From: Pholis gunnellus
Taxonomy: Eukaryota > Chordata > Actinopteri > Perciformes > Pholidae
Assembly: GCA_910591455.2 (NCBI GenBank)
Contig: OU342821.1
Location: forward strand, 21,156,854-21,220,853
Direction of reading: 5' to 3'
Length of the DNA stretch: 64,000 nucleotides
Shown here: positions 1 to 12,189 of the stretch, in pieces
Position numbering within the stretch: the first letter of the stretch is position 1
Layout of the letters: each line of letters starts with the position of its first letter
Notes under the pieces: model-generated
What the model saw: only the letters and a program-made list of their open reading frames with translations
Databases searched by the model: none
What the model was told of the DNA's origin: nothing
Made by a program: the position numbers and the translations under genes

Positions 1-137
1 TTGCGGCTGCCGGGGATATCCGGCGGCGTGGTGACCCAGTGGTGGTGCTGCAGCTCCGCGGGGCCTCCGGCGCTTCTGACCGGGTAGCTCGCTCCGTACA
101 GCGGGTCATCGAAGCTGTCCGGCCGCCTGAAGGCCAT
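1..137 (-). CDS. 5' coding exon of an unidentified gene (cut by window edge)
   Basis: Reading the minus strand from an ATG at 137 gives an open frame to the window edge, beginning MAFRRPDSFDDPLYGAS and containing ELQHHHWVTTPPDIPGS. The exon is GC-rich, unlike the AT-rich spacer next to it, and the upstream sequence carries ETS-like CCGGAAGT words (about 412-420) typical of a CpG promoter. I do not recognise the protein. It has no signal peptide and looks like a soluble, disordered N-terminus. A good splice donor in minus orientation at about 411 suggests a separate non-coding first exon. The exon and its strand are fairly likely; the identity is unknown. Confidence 0.5.
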   Translation of the reverse strand, partial: MAFRRPDSFDDPLYGASYPVRSAGGPAELQHHHWVTTPPDIPGSR

Positions 138-1029
138 CAGAGGGCCGGTCGGTGCAGGGGACGAACTGCGGGAGGACCGTGAATAAGACCCGGATGTCAG
201 AGCTCATCAAACGGAACACATCCACGTGCCGGTAAAATAACCGGAGAAATGATTTAAAGGCGGAATATTCGTCCCTGATTGATTTGACCCGCAGCTAAAC
301 AACATCCACCTGTCACCTGGAAGTTCTTCTTCTTCTTTACTTCCGGCAGACTGGCGGAGTTACAGCTCATTACTGCCTCTTACTGGACAGTAGAAGAAGA
401 ACAGCTCTTACCGGAAGTCCATCATATAATATAAATAATTTAAGTACTCTATCTTTTACTTAATTAAAAGTGTTAATACCAAAATATAAAAATACTCTGT
501 TACAAGAAAAGAGTTCTGCAGTCAGAAACTATTTTTAAAATTTTTAAATTAACAAGTTTTAGCCTCAAATATTCTTAAAGTAACAAAAGTAAAAGTACAC
601 ATAATGCTGAAGCCCATTTCAGTATAATAAATGTTATATAATTTAATTATTGACACAATGTGTCTATTGTGTTCTTAATTAATAAACTGAGATAAATTAA
701 AAACAATTTTAAATAAGTAATATGTCGAGTTTAAGAATATAAAGAAAGAATCAGAAGATTATTTGATTATTTGGTCCGAATGGTTTTAATGTTACATTTC
801 ATTCATTTTCTGCTATAAAATGTATTTTCGTGAGGTGATGAAGAGATTTATAATAAAATACAAATAAAAAACAAACAGCACAGCTTTAAATACGTCATGA
901 ACAAAATGTTAAAACTGTGGTTGTTTGTTTTGTATTCGTATTTTATTATGTATTTATCTATTATTATGTATATTTCTTCTGTCTGATGTTTATTTGCTCC
1001 GTACAGACGACACAACGACGAGTTGATCA
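138..1029. other. Promoter/5' region of the left gene, then AT-rich spacer
   Basis: Positions 138-420 are moderately GC-rich with CCGGAAGT sites and a possible 5' UTR exon of the minus-strand gene to the left. Positions 421-1029 are strongly AT-rich with stop codons in all frames. I see no gene there. Confidence 0.4.
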
Positions 1030-2481
1030 TAAAATTTATTCTTTTTTTTTCAATATTTCCAGCATTTCTGACAATTAAAACATCTTTCAGACAATTTAAT
1101 ATTCTGATGAACAGTTTCCTTCACAGACGGTTTTAATCATAAAGTCTGGACTTCATTTTCAACAACATGAACAGATTCACACAAGAGACTCGAACAGTCT
1201 GAGGACGTCTAACAACACGACACACTGATCAAAGGTATGGGAACGTCTGAAATGCTGCTTAGAATTAAAAGTCCAGTAACTGCACTCTGTCCCTGCAACC
1301 TGATTGGTCCAGTAAGTAAACTCCGCCCACCTGTCAGTGTGAATCGATAAAATAAAATAAAAAAAGAATCACAATAAACCTGTGGCGGTCAGAAAGAAGA
1401 AGTTAATCAAAGTTAGGAACCAGTCGTCATCTTTTACTTTTGGTCTTTCCTCTCTGTTTGTTCCTGGTGACCTTCGACCTCCACCGACGACACGTTTCTT
1501 CTCAGACCCGGAAAAAAAAAGAAAAAGTAAAGAACGAGAGTTTTCAAGTTGAACTAAAGTGAAACCAGCAGAGCCTCCACGTTAACAGACATGTTGATCA
1601 GCACCTAAAAATGGAACGCTGGCTTCAGGTCGGGACGTCTGTGAGCCGCGTTAAGGCAACAGGTGTCGAGAAAAGACTTAAAGAAAACACTAAATGGGTT
1701 TTTAAAAGTTTGACTCAAGAAGCAGCTTCAAGTTTCATGATCTTTAAAAAGAAAACTGAGAAGAAGTTTGTGTTTTATACTTAAAATCAAAGAATGTTTT
1801 TTTAAAACTGATTGGCTCGCCGACCAATAGGAATTCTCCCAAAAAAGGCGGGTACTTTTTTAATGAAAATGTAATTCTTAAAATATAGATTGATCAATTT
1901 GACTCACTGCTTAGTGGAGATGTTTTTATCGAACTGCAACAAAAATAAAAAAAAATCTAAATGAAAACTTTTATAAAATATTTATTCACTAATAAATTAT
2001 ATTCTAAATACATGTTTAAATTCTGTTTTATGACTGATGGTTCCTCTAACAAGCAGCTAACAATGCTAACTAACAACACAAGTGTATTATGTAAGCTACG
2101 TATGCTAACGTATGCTAACGTATGCTAACGTTTTGGCTAAGAGCAGCTGGCACTAATCTGCCAGTTCTCATGGCAACAAAAACGGAAATAAAAGACAGCA
2201 TGGCATGATTTGGCCAATCAGAACCTTCCGAGTTCGAAAAAAAAAAAAACGGACAAAAAAAAAAAAGTGCTTGTCGGATTTATTAATCGCTAACTACAGA
2301 CGTTAATTAAGTGTGCAGGTTAGTGTCTCGTTTTCTGCGCTAACGTTCTGGCGTTTGTAGTTCCAAAGGTTGGCTAGCGTGCTAACATAGAGCGAAAGTG
2401 TTCGTTAGCGTCTCAGCGATTGTGATAAGCAAAAATCAAAAGTCCCGATCGGATCGCTAACTAGTGCGCTAGCTAAGCTAG
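1030..2481 (-). other. slc31a1: Likely 3' UTR of slc31a1
   Basis: This follows the slc31a1 stop codon on the minus strand. Reverse-strand AATAAA polyadenylation signals (TTTATT on the plus strand) occur near 1034 and near 1980, so alternative ends are possible. The region is AT-rich and has three copies of a 10-bp GTATGCTAAC unit at about 2098-2130. UTR extent is inferred only from the signals. Confidence 0.45.
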
Positions 2482-4423
2482 CTAATGGCAATGCTCGGTG
2501 ATGTCGACGACCACCGCCTTCCGCCAGCTGAACAGGAAGTAGCCCATGCCGGCGCCGGCTGCCACGGCGATGCAGAGGTAGGCGTTGTAGGTCATGAAGA
2601 CGAGCATCAGGAAGTAGCTGACGACCACCTGAACCACGTGCAACAGGGTTTGCAGGAAGTGGGCGGGGCTTATCATCCGCTGCCTGAAAGGACGAGACTA
2701 GGGATTAGCACCGCTGTTAGCATCACTGTTAGCTTTAGGTTTTTAGATAATGTTGCTATTAACATGATGCTAGCAGTTTTAGCATTAGCACTTACCGTTC
2801 ATCATAAAAAAACTCCATTACCGATGTATAGCTTTGGCACCATTAGTAATTGCTATTAGTGTGTTAGCATTAGCATGGATGCACTTTAGTTCATTTTAAC
2901 ATTAGCATTATAGCTAACAACAGAAATACAGTACAGTTTTATGTTTCGCTGAAAATAGCTAACTTAGCATTAGTAGCAGTGTTAGCTTTTTTTGTAGGTG
3001 TTAGCATTGCTCCAACACTTGATGTAGCTCCACACCAGTGTTAGCTTCAGCATAACATGTATTGTGTTCATAGCGTAGCATCATTGCTAATCCACCATGT
3101 TAAAACTTAGAAAAATTACATACACTTAGCAGAGTTAGTGTTAGCATTACTGTCCACATTATCTCTCTATATATGTTTAATATTTTCAGACAGATTTGTG
3201 TGACAATTAATGTTAGCATCATTATTAGCTTGAGGGTTAGCATGTTAGCTGCCCGAACACTTCACCAGGCCGCAACACAATTTCAGAAAAACTGAAATGC
3301 ACCACTGAAGTTCCTGTTAAAGACTTCCTGTGAAGTATTGAGATGCTCCAATCAGAACCTGCCGATACTCATTAATTATGCATCATCAATCATCTGTTTT
3401 GGTCTCATCAGAGCACCTCAAACCGCAGGTAAAGGACCTGGACCAGGACAGAGACCAGAACCAGAACCTGAACTCTATAGTTACCTGATAGAGAGTCGTG
3501 AGAGGCGGGACTTTAGTCCAACAGGAAGCTCCGCCTCCTCCGAACACTGAATGTCAACCACTGAGCTGACAGTGAACACATGACATTTTACGTCACTGGA
3601 CTGGACTGATTTAAGTTACCGTTACATGTCGCTAACACGTCGCTAACGTGTCACCACTTCCTTTTGTGGAATATATCATTGTTAGCATTAGCGTTAGCCA
3701 CCTACCCGACCGTCTTGTGCGTCTCCATCAGCACCGTCCCATCAGACCCCGGCAGCGGCATCGAGTTGTAGCGGACGTTGACCTGACTGCGACGCAGCAG
3801 CGTCTCACGGCCCATCTTCAACCCCTCGTACAGCACGGCCAATAGGAAGACGCCGATACACGCCCCGGCCATCTCTGATTGGACGAGAGGAGAAGAGGGG
3901 CGGGGTTAGTGTCGACAGAGGGATCGAAAAGGGAGAGAAATAATCTGAAAATGTTTACAAAATGTGAATCAAAGCTATGACAATATAAATATGATAAAAA
4001 GTAAGTAGAAACATTTAAATATGTAAACAAACATAATATAAATGCTATAAAATTACCTCCAGGTGAGTTGATGAGCAGGCCGGTGAACAGCAGCTCCACG
4101 TTGTGGTAGCCAAAGTAAAAAGTCATCACCTGGTCAACGACAACCGAGACGTTAGCTTCACGGCTATATGTGGCTATCGCATTAGCATGCTAGCATCGCC
4201 TGTAGGATGCTATTATCATATTAGCATGACGTAGCAGTAAGGAACACCTCACCATCCCCCCGTGTCCTCCACTGCTCCCATCACTCCCTCCTCCTCCTCC
4301 GTGGTCGTGTCCGCCAGTGGTGGGCGGGGCCAAGGTGTTACGATGGTGGTCCATGTTGCTGTGGTCCATGGCGCTGTGGTCCATGGCGCTGTGGTCCATG
4401 GCGCTGTGGTTCATGTGGTTCAT
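2482..4423 (-). CDS. slc31a1: High-affinity copper importer CTR1 (4 coding exons)
   Basis: Exons on the minus strand are 4253-4423, 4057-4129, 3706-3874 and 2482-2683; splice phases agree and give 204 aa. CTR1 forms a trimeric plasma-membrane pore that imports Cu(I). Residues 1-57 are an extracellular Met/His-rich tail that begins MNHMNHSAMDHSAMDH and continues with further MDHS units and a Gly/His stretch. TM1 starts at VMTFYFGYHNVELLFTG. TM2 has the copper-selective MxxxM motif (MLVFM), and TM3 has GxxxG packing (GAGMGYFLFSW). The protein ends in the invariant metal-donating HCH. The start ATG follows a TTGCAG acceptor, so earlier exons are non-coding. The identification is firm; exon ends are read by eye from GT/AG sites and frame. 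Confidence 0.95.
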
Positions 4424-4901
4424 GGCTGCAAGACACAAGCTCACCTTCATCAACATCTTGCTGCCATGGAGTCGCTCAGCGTCCGTTTTTGTGAATTCAT
4501 GGACTTTAATGTTCGTCTGTAGTAGATTCAAAGGTGAGGTGAGGAGGTCTGGTGCATCACTTCACCTCCTCAGAGTCAGAACACACAGAACATGAAACAC
4601 ATGTTGATCATTCAGAGGGACTTAAACTACCCGATGACATCTTTATCTCTGACGTGCGTCCACAACAAATGTCCAGAAATCAGCTCAGAAATCATAGAAA
4701 AGACGCTGAGAAAAGTCTTGTTTTTAGGTTTTCTGCAGCGTCACAGTGATCCAGTGAACATCTGAGAGTTCAATACAGACGGGAGCTGATCGCCGATCAT
4801 TCGGATAAGAACAAAAACTCAAGAGTTAAAATAGGATTTAAAGAGTCATTGAGTCTGTAATTATGAATAGAACTCTACAGGAGCTCGTTGACGATTCTTA
4901 C

Positions 4902-4975
4902 CTTAAAGTGAAGCCGACTGCACCAGACAGAGACTCACTGAACACTGACCGAGCAGACGTCTGCTGTAATCCGAT
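4902..4975 (-). other. slc31a1: Possible non-coding first exon of slc31a1
   Basis: The minus strand reads ...CACTTTAAG followed by a strong GTAAGA donor at about 4901, upstream of the first coding exon. The 5' limit is uncertain. It could be a transcription start near 4975 or an internal exon. Confidence 0.4.
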
Positions 4976-5434
4976 TGGCTCTCTGAGGCCCCGAGGCTAC
5001 AGGAGGCAGAACGAGCCAATCGGAGCGCTCTGAATGTTGCGGTCTGACGTCAGCCAATTAGATCAGAGCGACATTAACGGGAAGGTCGGCCATCGCCGTC
5101 GGCAACACTTAACTTCCTGTTTGTACGAGTCGGCGTCACTTTGAGTTAAAAGATAAATTTAACTCTCCGTTTACTTTGTATTCAGCTTTAATAATGTTCA
5201 TCAAAAAACAACATGTGACGGTAAACACGTCGGAGTGATGTTAAATATATAAACATAATATATGTGATGGACTCATTCATCGACTAAAACTAAAAGAATT
5301 AAAATACTTTCTTTTCACTAAATATGATAAACTAACGAGACATTTAAAACCAGAGCTGACTAAATCAACACTCGAATCTGAACTTCATCTCTGGACCTTT
5401 GAGAGGCCGAGAGCCTCGTGTTGGGAAACGTTGT

Positions 5435-5665
5435 GATAAACCAGTTAGCAGCACCGCTAACGGCTAACGGCTAACCAACGAGGTTCACTTCAGTGACATC
5501 ATGATGCCTTCAGGCTCTGCTCAGTGAACATGAGTACTGGTTGAAGCTACATTATAACGTCATCATGATGTGTTCACATGTAATCTGTAAAATGTAGTTT
5601 TGGTGATGAACTTGAATAAATCCAGTAGTCTGAAGGAGATGTTTATGAATATAAAACAGATATGA
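5435..5665 (+). repeat. Dispersed repeat family B, copy 1
   Basis: This segment reappears nearly intact at 29185-29400 (inverted) and at 54655-54800 (direct), with a 40-bp fragment at 52207-52245. Shared marks are CTAACGGCTAACC, CATCATGATGCCTTCAGG and GAACATGAGTACTGG. It has no coding potential. It is a mobile element remnant of unknown class. Confidence 0.7.
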
Positions 5666-6084
5666 GAGATGAATTATGATGTTTAACTTCTAACACGAGC
5701 TCTAAACACATTATTACACTTCATAAATAATAATAATTATTATAAAATTACAATCTTTTATTTCCTTATCATTTGAATTGTGTTTTTATGAAGAAAAAAA
5801 ACACAATTAATTACTAAAACAACGTGATTTTTGATGGTTTACAGACTTCAGAACGTTGAAATGATTTTTATAAAGTATTCTGGATCCTTGTAGACCAGCT
5901 GCTGTAATCAAACATCAAACGTGATCAGAGATCTAAAGGTTATATTTGCTCCTTTTGTTCTGATCCGATCTGTGTATGTTTCACCTCCAGCTGTTACCCA
6001 CAATCCTTTGCAAAGTTAATATATGAACAAGAGGGGTCAAAGTTCAACAGTGCTGTAGTACTAAAGTAAGACAAACAGTTTGTG

Positions 6085-6232
6085 TTTTTACTCTCTACGT
6101 TCTCCATTCTACGTTCTCTATTCTACGTTCTCTATTCTACGTTCTCCACTCTCTACATTCTACGTTCTCTATCCTCTACGTTCTCTATCCTCTACGTTCT
6201 CTATCCTCTACGTTCTCTATCCTCTGTGTGTA
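6085..6232. repeat. Minisatellite of TCTACGTTCTC-type units
   Basis: About ten imperfect units of TCTACGTTCTCTAT and shorter variants run in tandem in the spacer between the slc31a1 5' exons. The short reading frames over it are repeat artefacts. Confidence 0.8.
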
Positions 6233-6761
6233 TTTTTACAGCTGAGTCTCTTCATCTTTATCCGTCCTTTGTGTATCTGAAGCTGTTTATTATTGTTTGA
6301 GACGCGCCCATGAGCCTGAATCACTGCTGATATGAAGCTGAGCCTCGTTGTGTTGACGATGGCTCAGCTCATCCGGCTCCACACGATGTCAATAAATCAA
6401 TAAATCGATCTGTGACGAGTCAAAATGTGTCTTTTTGTTTCCACGTTTCAATAAAGTTTCAATTTTATTAAACAGCAAATGTGTTTTGATAAAAGTTGTT
6501 TAACACGTCTGGACTTCATGGATCTGATCAATAATCAATAACTGATCAATCACTCTGCAGTAAAAGCTTTGATCCTGATTGGTTCAGATGTCACTCATCA
6601 TTCACAACTGAATTCAAAACTTTATCGACAACTTTTAAAGCTCTAACGTCCCTCCACCTTTTACACTGCGTCTCCCTTCGTCTCCCTGCGCTCTGATTGG
6701 CTGATTTCAGTCACACCTGAGACAAAAGCCTAAAACAGAGACAGGAAGTAGAATCTCTTAC

Positions 6762-6805
6762 CTGGAGAGCAGAGAGCGAGGGGCGATCGAGCACCGAAGA
6801 GACGT
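6762..6805 (-). other. slc31a1: Likely internal 5' UTR exon of slc31a1
   Basis: In minus orientation a polypyrimidine tract and CTTTCAG acceptor are followed by 44 nt and a CTCCAG/GTAAGAG donor, both near consensus. It contains no in-frame start that reaches the coding exons. The nearest downstream minus-strand gene is slc31a1, so assignment is by position only. Confidence 0.45.
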
Positions 6806-6934
6806 CTGAAAGAGAGAAAGAGAGGAGACGAGTTTAACAGCTAATAAAAACCGATAGCTGGGTCAACGTCGGCCAATCGGGCGCCGGCATGCCTCCCAGA
6901 CAGCCAATCAGCTCCCACAGCGTTCCTCTAATCA

Positions 6935-7640
6935 GTGAAAACCGCACATGAACCCTCGCCTGTTGTCACACCTGTGACGTTCAGAGATCACATGCTGCTC
7001 CTGAGTTCAGCAGGTCTCAGGTCAGAGTTCAGAGACGTGTCGCAGAGACCGGGACCCTTCACCTCAAACCTGGTTCTACCTGAACCTGGTCTAATCAAGC
7101 TCTGGTGGGGGACGACACAACAAGACCAGGTGGACTCAGAGGGTCGGTTCGGTTCCAGGTGGACTACGACGGTCAGGTCTTCACTGATATGAACCCAGAG
7201 GACCCTGAAGCTACTAACTCCACTGTAGTCCAGTTGACTGGGGATGGGGGCGGGTCCTTCTCCCTGAGGGACTCCGGTGTTTTGGGGGGGTCCAGGTGGA
7301 GGTTGCGGTGGTGCCTGATCCAGTCTCAGTGAGTCCCAGGTCTCTGAGCTGGATGACGTAGCTTAGCTTGGAGGGCACACTGGTGTTCGTACTGTTAGTA
7401 AACTGAAGTGGGTCCAGGGAGTCCGGGTGGAGGACTTAAAACCACTTCATGATGGTGGAGGTGAGTCCTACTGGGCCCGAGTGGTTCAGGCAGAGAGCTT
7501 TGGACTTTTCTGGGGGGACCGGGACAATGGTGGACTTCTTGAAACGTGTGGGGACGACAAACCGGAGCAGTGATCAGGTCCAGGATCCTTGTGTGGGTTA
7601 ATGAAGGACCACATCAGTCCTGGATCTCATCAGTCTTGGA
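6935..7640. other. Degenerate repeat-like GC-rich segment, no gene
   Basis: The text is rich in GGTCCAGG and CTGGACCT-type words and has short broken frames. Phrases such as GACTTCTTGAAACGTGTGGG recall decayed interspersed elements of fish genomes. I cannot name the family or find a coding exon. The rest of 4980-10550 not listed separately shows no gene. Confidence 0.3.
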
Positions 7641-8047
7641 CCTATTGTTCCTCGTATTACTGATAAAGAGTTGATGATGTCATTTATTGACGTTTGAAAA
7701 TGATTCACTTCCTGTCGTTGTCGACCTCTGACCCTGATATCAGTTCATCACATTCAGTCTTTAAATCATCGACGAAGAAACGAGATTCAAACTAAATTTA
7801 AGAAGTGATGAAATGTGAACGATGATGAAATGAAGTGATTCATGTTTTAATGTGAAGTAGAATCTCTCTCTCCTGATTGGTCCAGCTGTGTTCCTCCAGC
7901 AGCCAATAAGATCGTTTGATTGATCCGTTAATACATTATTATTGAAGTATGATGACTAATTATATCGTTATCTATCATTTGCTGATATAAATGTATTTAA
8001 ATAAAATAAATGACATTATGTTAATTGTATAAACATAACAGCAGATC

Positions 8048-8155
8048 ACCAGTTGTAGTTCTTATTCGTGTTTACGATGAGGTCATTGTAGTTCTTATTA
8101 GTGTTTGTGATGAGGTCATTGTAGTTCTTATTCGTGTTTGTGATGAGGTCATTAT
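8048..8155. repeat. 33-bp tandem repeat, about 3 copies
   Basis: GTAGTTCTTATTCGTG followed by TTTGTGATGAGGTCATT repeats three times with few changes. Confidence 0.8.
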
Positions 8156-9499
8156 ATATTTGGAAAATGTAAACAAAAATTATACATAAGTAAATAAATA
8201 AGTCTGGACTTAAGATTCAGATCAGAGAATAGATATAAATAGATAAATAGACCTGATTGACAGCTGAGCACCGTCTCATCAGCCAATCAGAGAGCAGCAG
8301 CAGGACTGACCCCGAGTCAGCAAATGTGTCCTTTGACCTTTGACCTCACTGACAGTCACCTCCTCGTCACTGATTGGCTGAACTTCACCCACTTGTTCTG
8401 GGGGTCAGTGGACAGGAAGTGATGTCACGTGTCTCCCCTTCAGGCATGAGGTCACGGTGACATCACAGGAAGCGTTGATCAGTTTCCTCATAAATAAATA
8501 AAACGAATGAACTCACTTGTTACATAAAGTTTGTATGAGATCATAATCATTACGTTAGATGATGCAGCAGAGCAGCTCGGGGAACGCTCAAAGCTTTTTA
8601 AAAAGGTTTACGAACGAAGCTCTGAACGTCTGTCGTTATGTTTTATGACATCACACTACAGACAGAAATGTCTCGTTATTGTCTGTAAATGTAATTCATG
8701 GTGCTGCTGGTCGCCGGCTGGGCTTCCGTGCAGCTCTGTTGAGCTTAACAAAGTCCTCGCGTCTCTTAAAACGCGTTGAAGTTCTAAACCTCTCACACTC
8801 TCGTTCTTGTCTGTGATCTAGACCGGATCAGACCCAGACCGGCTCCACTGGACCTCCTCCAGGTTCAAGCCTGTGACGGGTTTTCACCTCAATTCAACTT
8901 GTACTCATTTCACCTGCAGAGTCCTCATTCACACAAACCCTCAACCCTTAGACCTGGTCTACAGGACTCTCAGTGATCACATTCACACATCCGTGGTGTT
9001 CTCTCTGAGGCGTGAGTCGGCCTTTTGGGAAACGATGCGCCTGTTTCCTCATGAATTAAACAGACTCCACCATTGTTGTGACATTCGACATGTTATTAAA
9101 TTAGATCACTGATCTGCTGTCAGACGGCCTGTGCTCTCTCACAAGGACTTCATTGTTGTGGACCGGTTCTCCTCCTCCTTCCTCCTTTAAAGTGATTTAA
9201 ATCACCTGACGGCACAACAGATGAACCAACAGGTCTCTACAGGTGAGGGTTAGTGGGACCCAGACCAGAACAGACCCGGTCCCACTGACCCAGACCAGCG
9301 TGGTCCCACTGGTCAGATTGAGAGCGTGGGTCCTGGTGTTCGGGTCATGTGAACCCTTTCCTGCTCGTCTGATGTCGGGATCGTTGGTCTGTGATGATCA
9401 GCTGATCAGCAGGAGCATGACATCATCGTCTCTCTTCAGATGATGCTCATGACCTCAGTGTGTTGTTATTATTACACTAAACACACTAAATCTGTGATT

Positions 9500-9630
9500 C
9501 TGTCTGCATCTATAATATTTGAGTTATTGTGGATTTTTGACTTATTTAATATTCTTACTGTTTTATTACTTATTTATAATACTTGTTTTGATACATTGCT
9601 TTTCTTACTATGTCTCTTGTTTGCACTATA

Positions 9631-9689
<59 letters not shown>

Positions 9690-9790
9690 TACACACACAC
9701 GATATATACACACACGATATATACACACATACTCCACTTTGCTGCTGTAATCCTGTAAATGTCCCACTGCGAGACTAATAAAGGATGATC

Positions 9791-9830
<40 letters not shown>

Positions 9831-9832
9831 GA
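9500..9832 (+). mobile_element. Probable LINE 3' end with (AT)n, (AC)n and (ATT)n tracts
   Basis: AT-rich sequence with microsatellites at 9631-9740 leads to CGAGACTAATAAAGGATGAT and then about 14 copies of TTA. This layout (a conserved AATAAAG end plus a short tandem tail) is typical of 3' ends of teleost non-LTR retroposons. No reverse transcriptase sequence is present. Confidence 0.45.
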
Positions 9833-10184
9833 GTCCTCACTATAAACACTTCAGTCCAGACTTCCTGTGAACCAAAGAATAGATTTGAGAATATTAATAT
9901 GAAACAATAAAGCACTCAACGGGTGGTTTTGTGCTTGTAACGTGTTGGAATGTGTTTAACGTGTTTGAGGACACAGACTATTGTTACACGAGAGTCTGTT
10001 ATTCAGACGCATCGCTGTGGTTGATCTGACGTCAGATCTTATTGTTCTTCTCTCATACCGACTTCATTGTTCTCCTCTTTTAAATATTTTAAATGTGTGA
10101 GGAAACAAACACACAGACATGGCTCCTGGCAGCTATCCCGAGCATTGCATCCTCCAAATCACTGTTTGTGAACTTCCTAGTAAA

Positions 10185-10240
10185 CCAGACCCGCTTTGAG
10201 AACCAGACCCGCTTTGAGAACCAGACCCGCTTTGAGATCT
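10185..10240. repeat. 18-bp tandem repeat, 3 copies
   Basis: CAGACCCGCTTTGAGAAC is repeated three times with no substitutions in the first copies. Confidence 0.8.
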
Positions 10241-10558
10241 GCTGCATTCAACACAGAGCGACACGTGGAGCCGGTGGACGAGATGACGGTAGACCAGGTC
10301 TTAAAGGTGAGTGTTTGTGTGAATGAGCATTCTGCAGGTGAAGTGAGTACAAGCCGAATTCACAACAACACCCGTTCTGTTCTGAGACAGTCACAGGTTC
10401 GAACCCCGCACGAGCCCGTTTGTGACTACGTGCAGGAGAACCTTAAACTGTGACTCCTCCGCGAGGTCCGGTCCTGTAGCGCACCGGTGCTAGTGAGTAG
10501 CAGCAGAGGTCAGAGTTACACACACACAGCAACACACACCAGAGGATCACGAGCTTAC

Positions 10559-10720
10559 CTGGAGGACTTCCGGTAAATTCTTCCGCTCCGTTTTAGCTCC
10601 GGAACACGAGACTAAACAATTACAAATAAAACAGAAGAAGAAAAGAAAGAAGAAGAAAGTGGTTCGTCTCTTCAACTTCTCCTCTTCACCGTCGGCCGTC
10701 TGCTGCTCCGACGTTTCCGT
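10559..10720 (-). other. slc31a1: Candidate distal first exon/promoter, probably slc31a1
   Basis: The minus strand shows a GC-rich stretch with CATGACGCAGGG, ETS-like CCGGAAGT and a strong GTCCTCCAG/GTAAGC donor at about 10558. The next minus-strand gene downstream is slc31a1, so a distal promoter of that gene is the simplest reading. The upstream limit is a guess. Confidence 0.4.
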
Positions 10721-10930
10721 TACCCTGCGTCATGACGTCTTTACGCAGCATACAGGGAGGAGCTACGAGGAGGTGGGCCAAACAGTTTTGGACCAATCGG
10801 AAGGCGATTCCTGAGGTGAGGGGCGGGACTTGAGTTGTTAGAGCCACGTAACCGGTTGTCGTGAGTGACAGCTGTAGGAGTTGGAGTGGCGAGTCCAGTG
10901 ACCAGAACACACGAAGAAGAAACTCTCTGG

Positions 10931-11601
10931 CCAAATCCCAACGTCCCCCCTAAACCCTCAAACCCTGAACCCTCATGGACTTACTGACGTCACCTGGTAA
11001 GTGGTTGAGTGTGAGAGGCTGTGAGGGCTCGAGATGGTGTGAATATGAACGGGACAGTACTTTGCTGCAACATATCACGTTACCATGAAAACAACAACAA
11101 ACATGATGTATAATTGTGTGTATTTATTTTATACTTTGTACTCCCTGATTTGAACGTCTTCCAGGATTTTTACTCACAGGATGAGAAGTAACTTCATATA
11201 ATCTATTTACTCGTTTTTGTCAAAACAGCTTCAATGACAAAATCTAATATTTGATGAATAAATAAATAAATATTCTCTGATTTCATGTTTATTGTTTGTT
11301 CCATCTTTAACCCTTAATGTTTCTGTGTGAATGTAATACTCCAGGCTGAACACACGTTTTTTTTTACGTCTCCATGCGTCCACTGGTTACCCCGTGTTTA
11401 ACGTCACATTGCAATGATTTGTGGGTAATTCCCTTAGGCTAAGTCACTTACGGAAAGGGTTCATTAAGGGCTCAAAATGTCTGCGAGAGACTCAAATACT
11501 CGATGACAACGGGACAGCCCTAAACCCTCACGGACTTCGAGGACTTCGCGGGAGCGCGCCTCAAAGTCCGTGAGTCCGTAAGGGGGACATTGGGATTTGA
11601 C
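10931..11601. mobile_element. Candidate MITE/DNA transposon with about 18-bp terminal inverted repeats
   Basis: The left end reads CAAATCCCAACGTCCCCC. The right end, reverse complemented, reads CAAATCCCAATGTCCCCC, so 17 of 18 bases agree. Subterminal GGACTT/AAGTCC words also occur at both ends. The interior has no transposase frame. A clear target-site duplication is not visible, so the class is unknown. Confidence 0.5.
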
Positions 11602-12189
11602 CTCTCTTTATTGATAATATTTACATGACGTCACATTGAACGGAGAGACAAAGATTTAATGTGATCGATATTAAAAATAAATAATTTGAACACATTTTAT
11701 TTACACATAAATAAGTTTCTGTTTTATATGAAGTTTATATAACATTAAATTATAATAATATATTCAGTATTATGCTCAATATTAGTATCACTTATACATT
11801 TATTTGTAATATTTGTTGTATTTAAATTGTTGTTTTAATTGTATTTATTTATTTACCTTAATATTATTGCTATTGTTTTATTTTGCAATGTTGTCAGTAT
11901 TAATTATTTTAACGTAATAATTGTTATTCTATTGTTCATATGTATTTGTATTCTGTTTTTATTTGTTATTTTTCTGTTGTAATCTTTAATTAGTTAATAA
12001 AGCTCTCTTATCTTATATATCAGTATTGTTTTTATTTTTGTTATAAGATTGTAATATAATGATGTGTAGAGTCAACTGACTCAAGGACTTTCCAGGAACA
12101 TCTTCCAGGACCTTTGAGGACCTCTGGAAGATCTTCAAAGATCCACTCACATTTCAGCCAATCAAAGAGCAGCGTCACAAAGTTTCAGC
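11602..12189. other. AT-rich spacer with a retroposon-like tail
   Basis: No gene is visible. The text near 11960-12020 (TGTTGTAATCTTTAATTAG then AATAAAGCTC) resembles another LINE 3' end. A similar TGTTGTAATCTTTAATG occurs near 15100. Confidence 0.35.

Noticed and set aside
7105..7332. 75-codon plus-strand frame starting MGDDTTRPGG
   Set aside because: No homology that I can recognise and no splice support; the area looks like decayed repeat.
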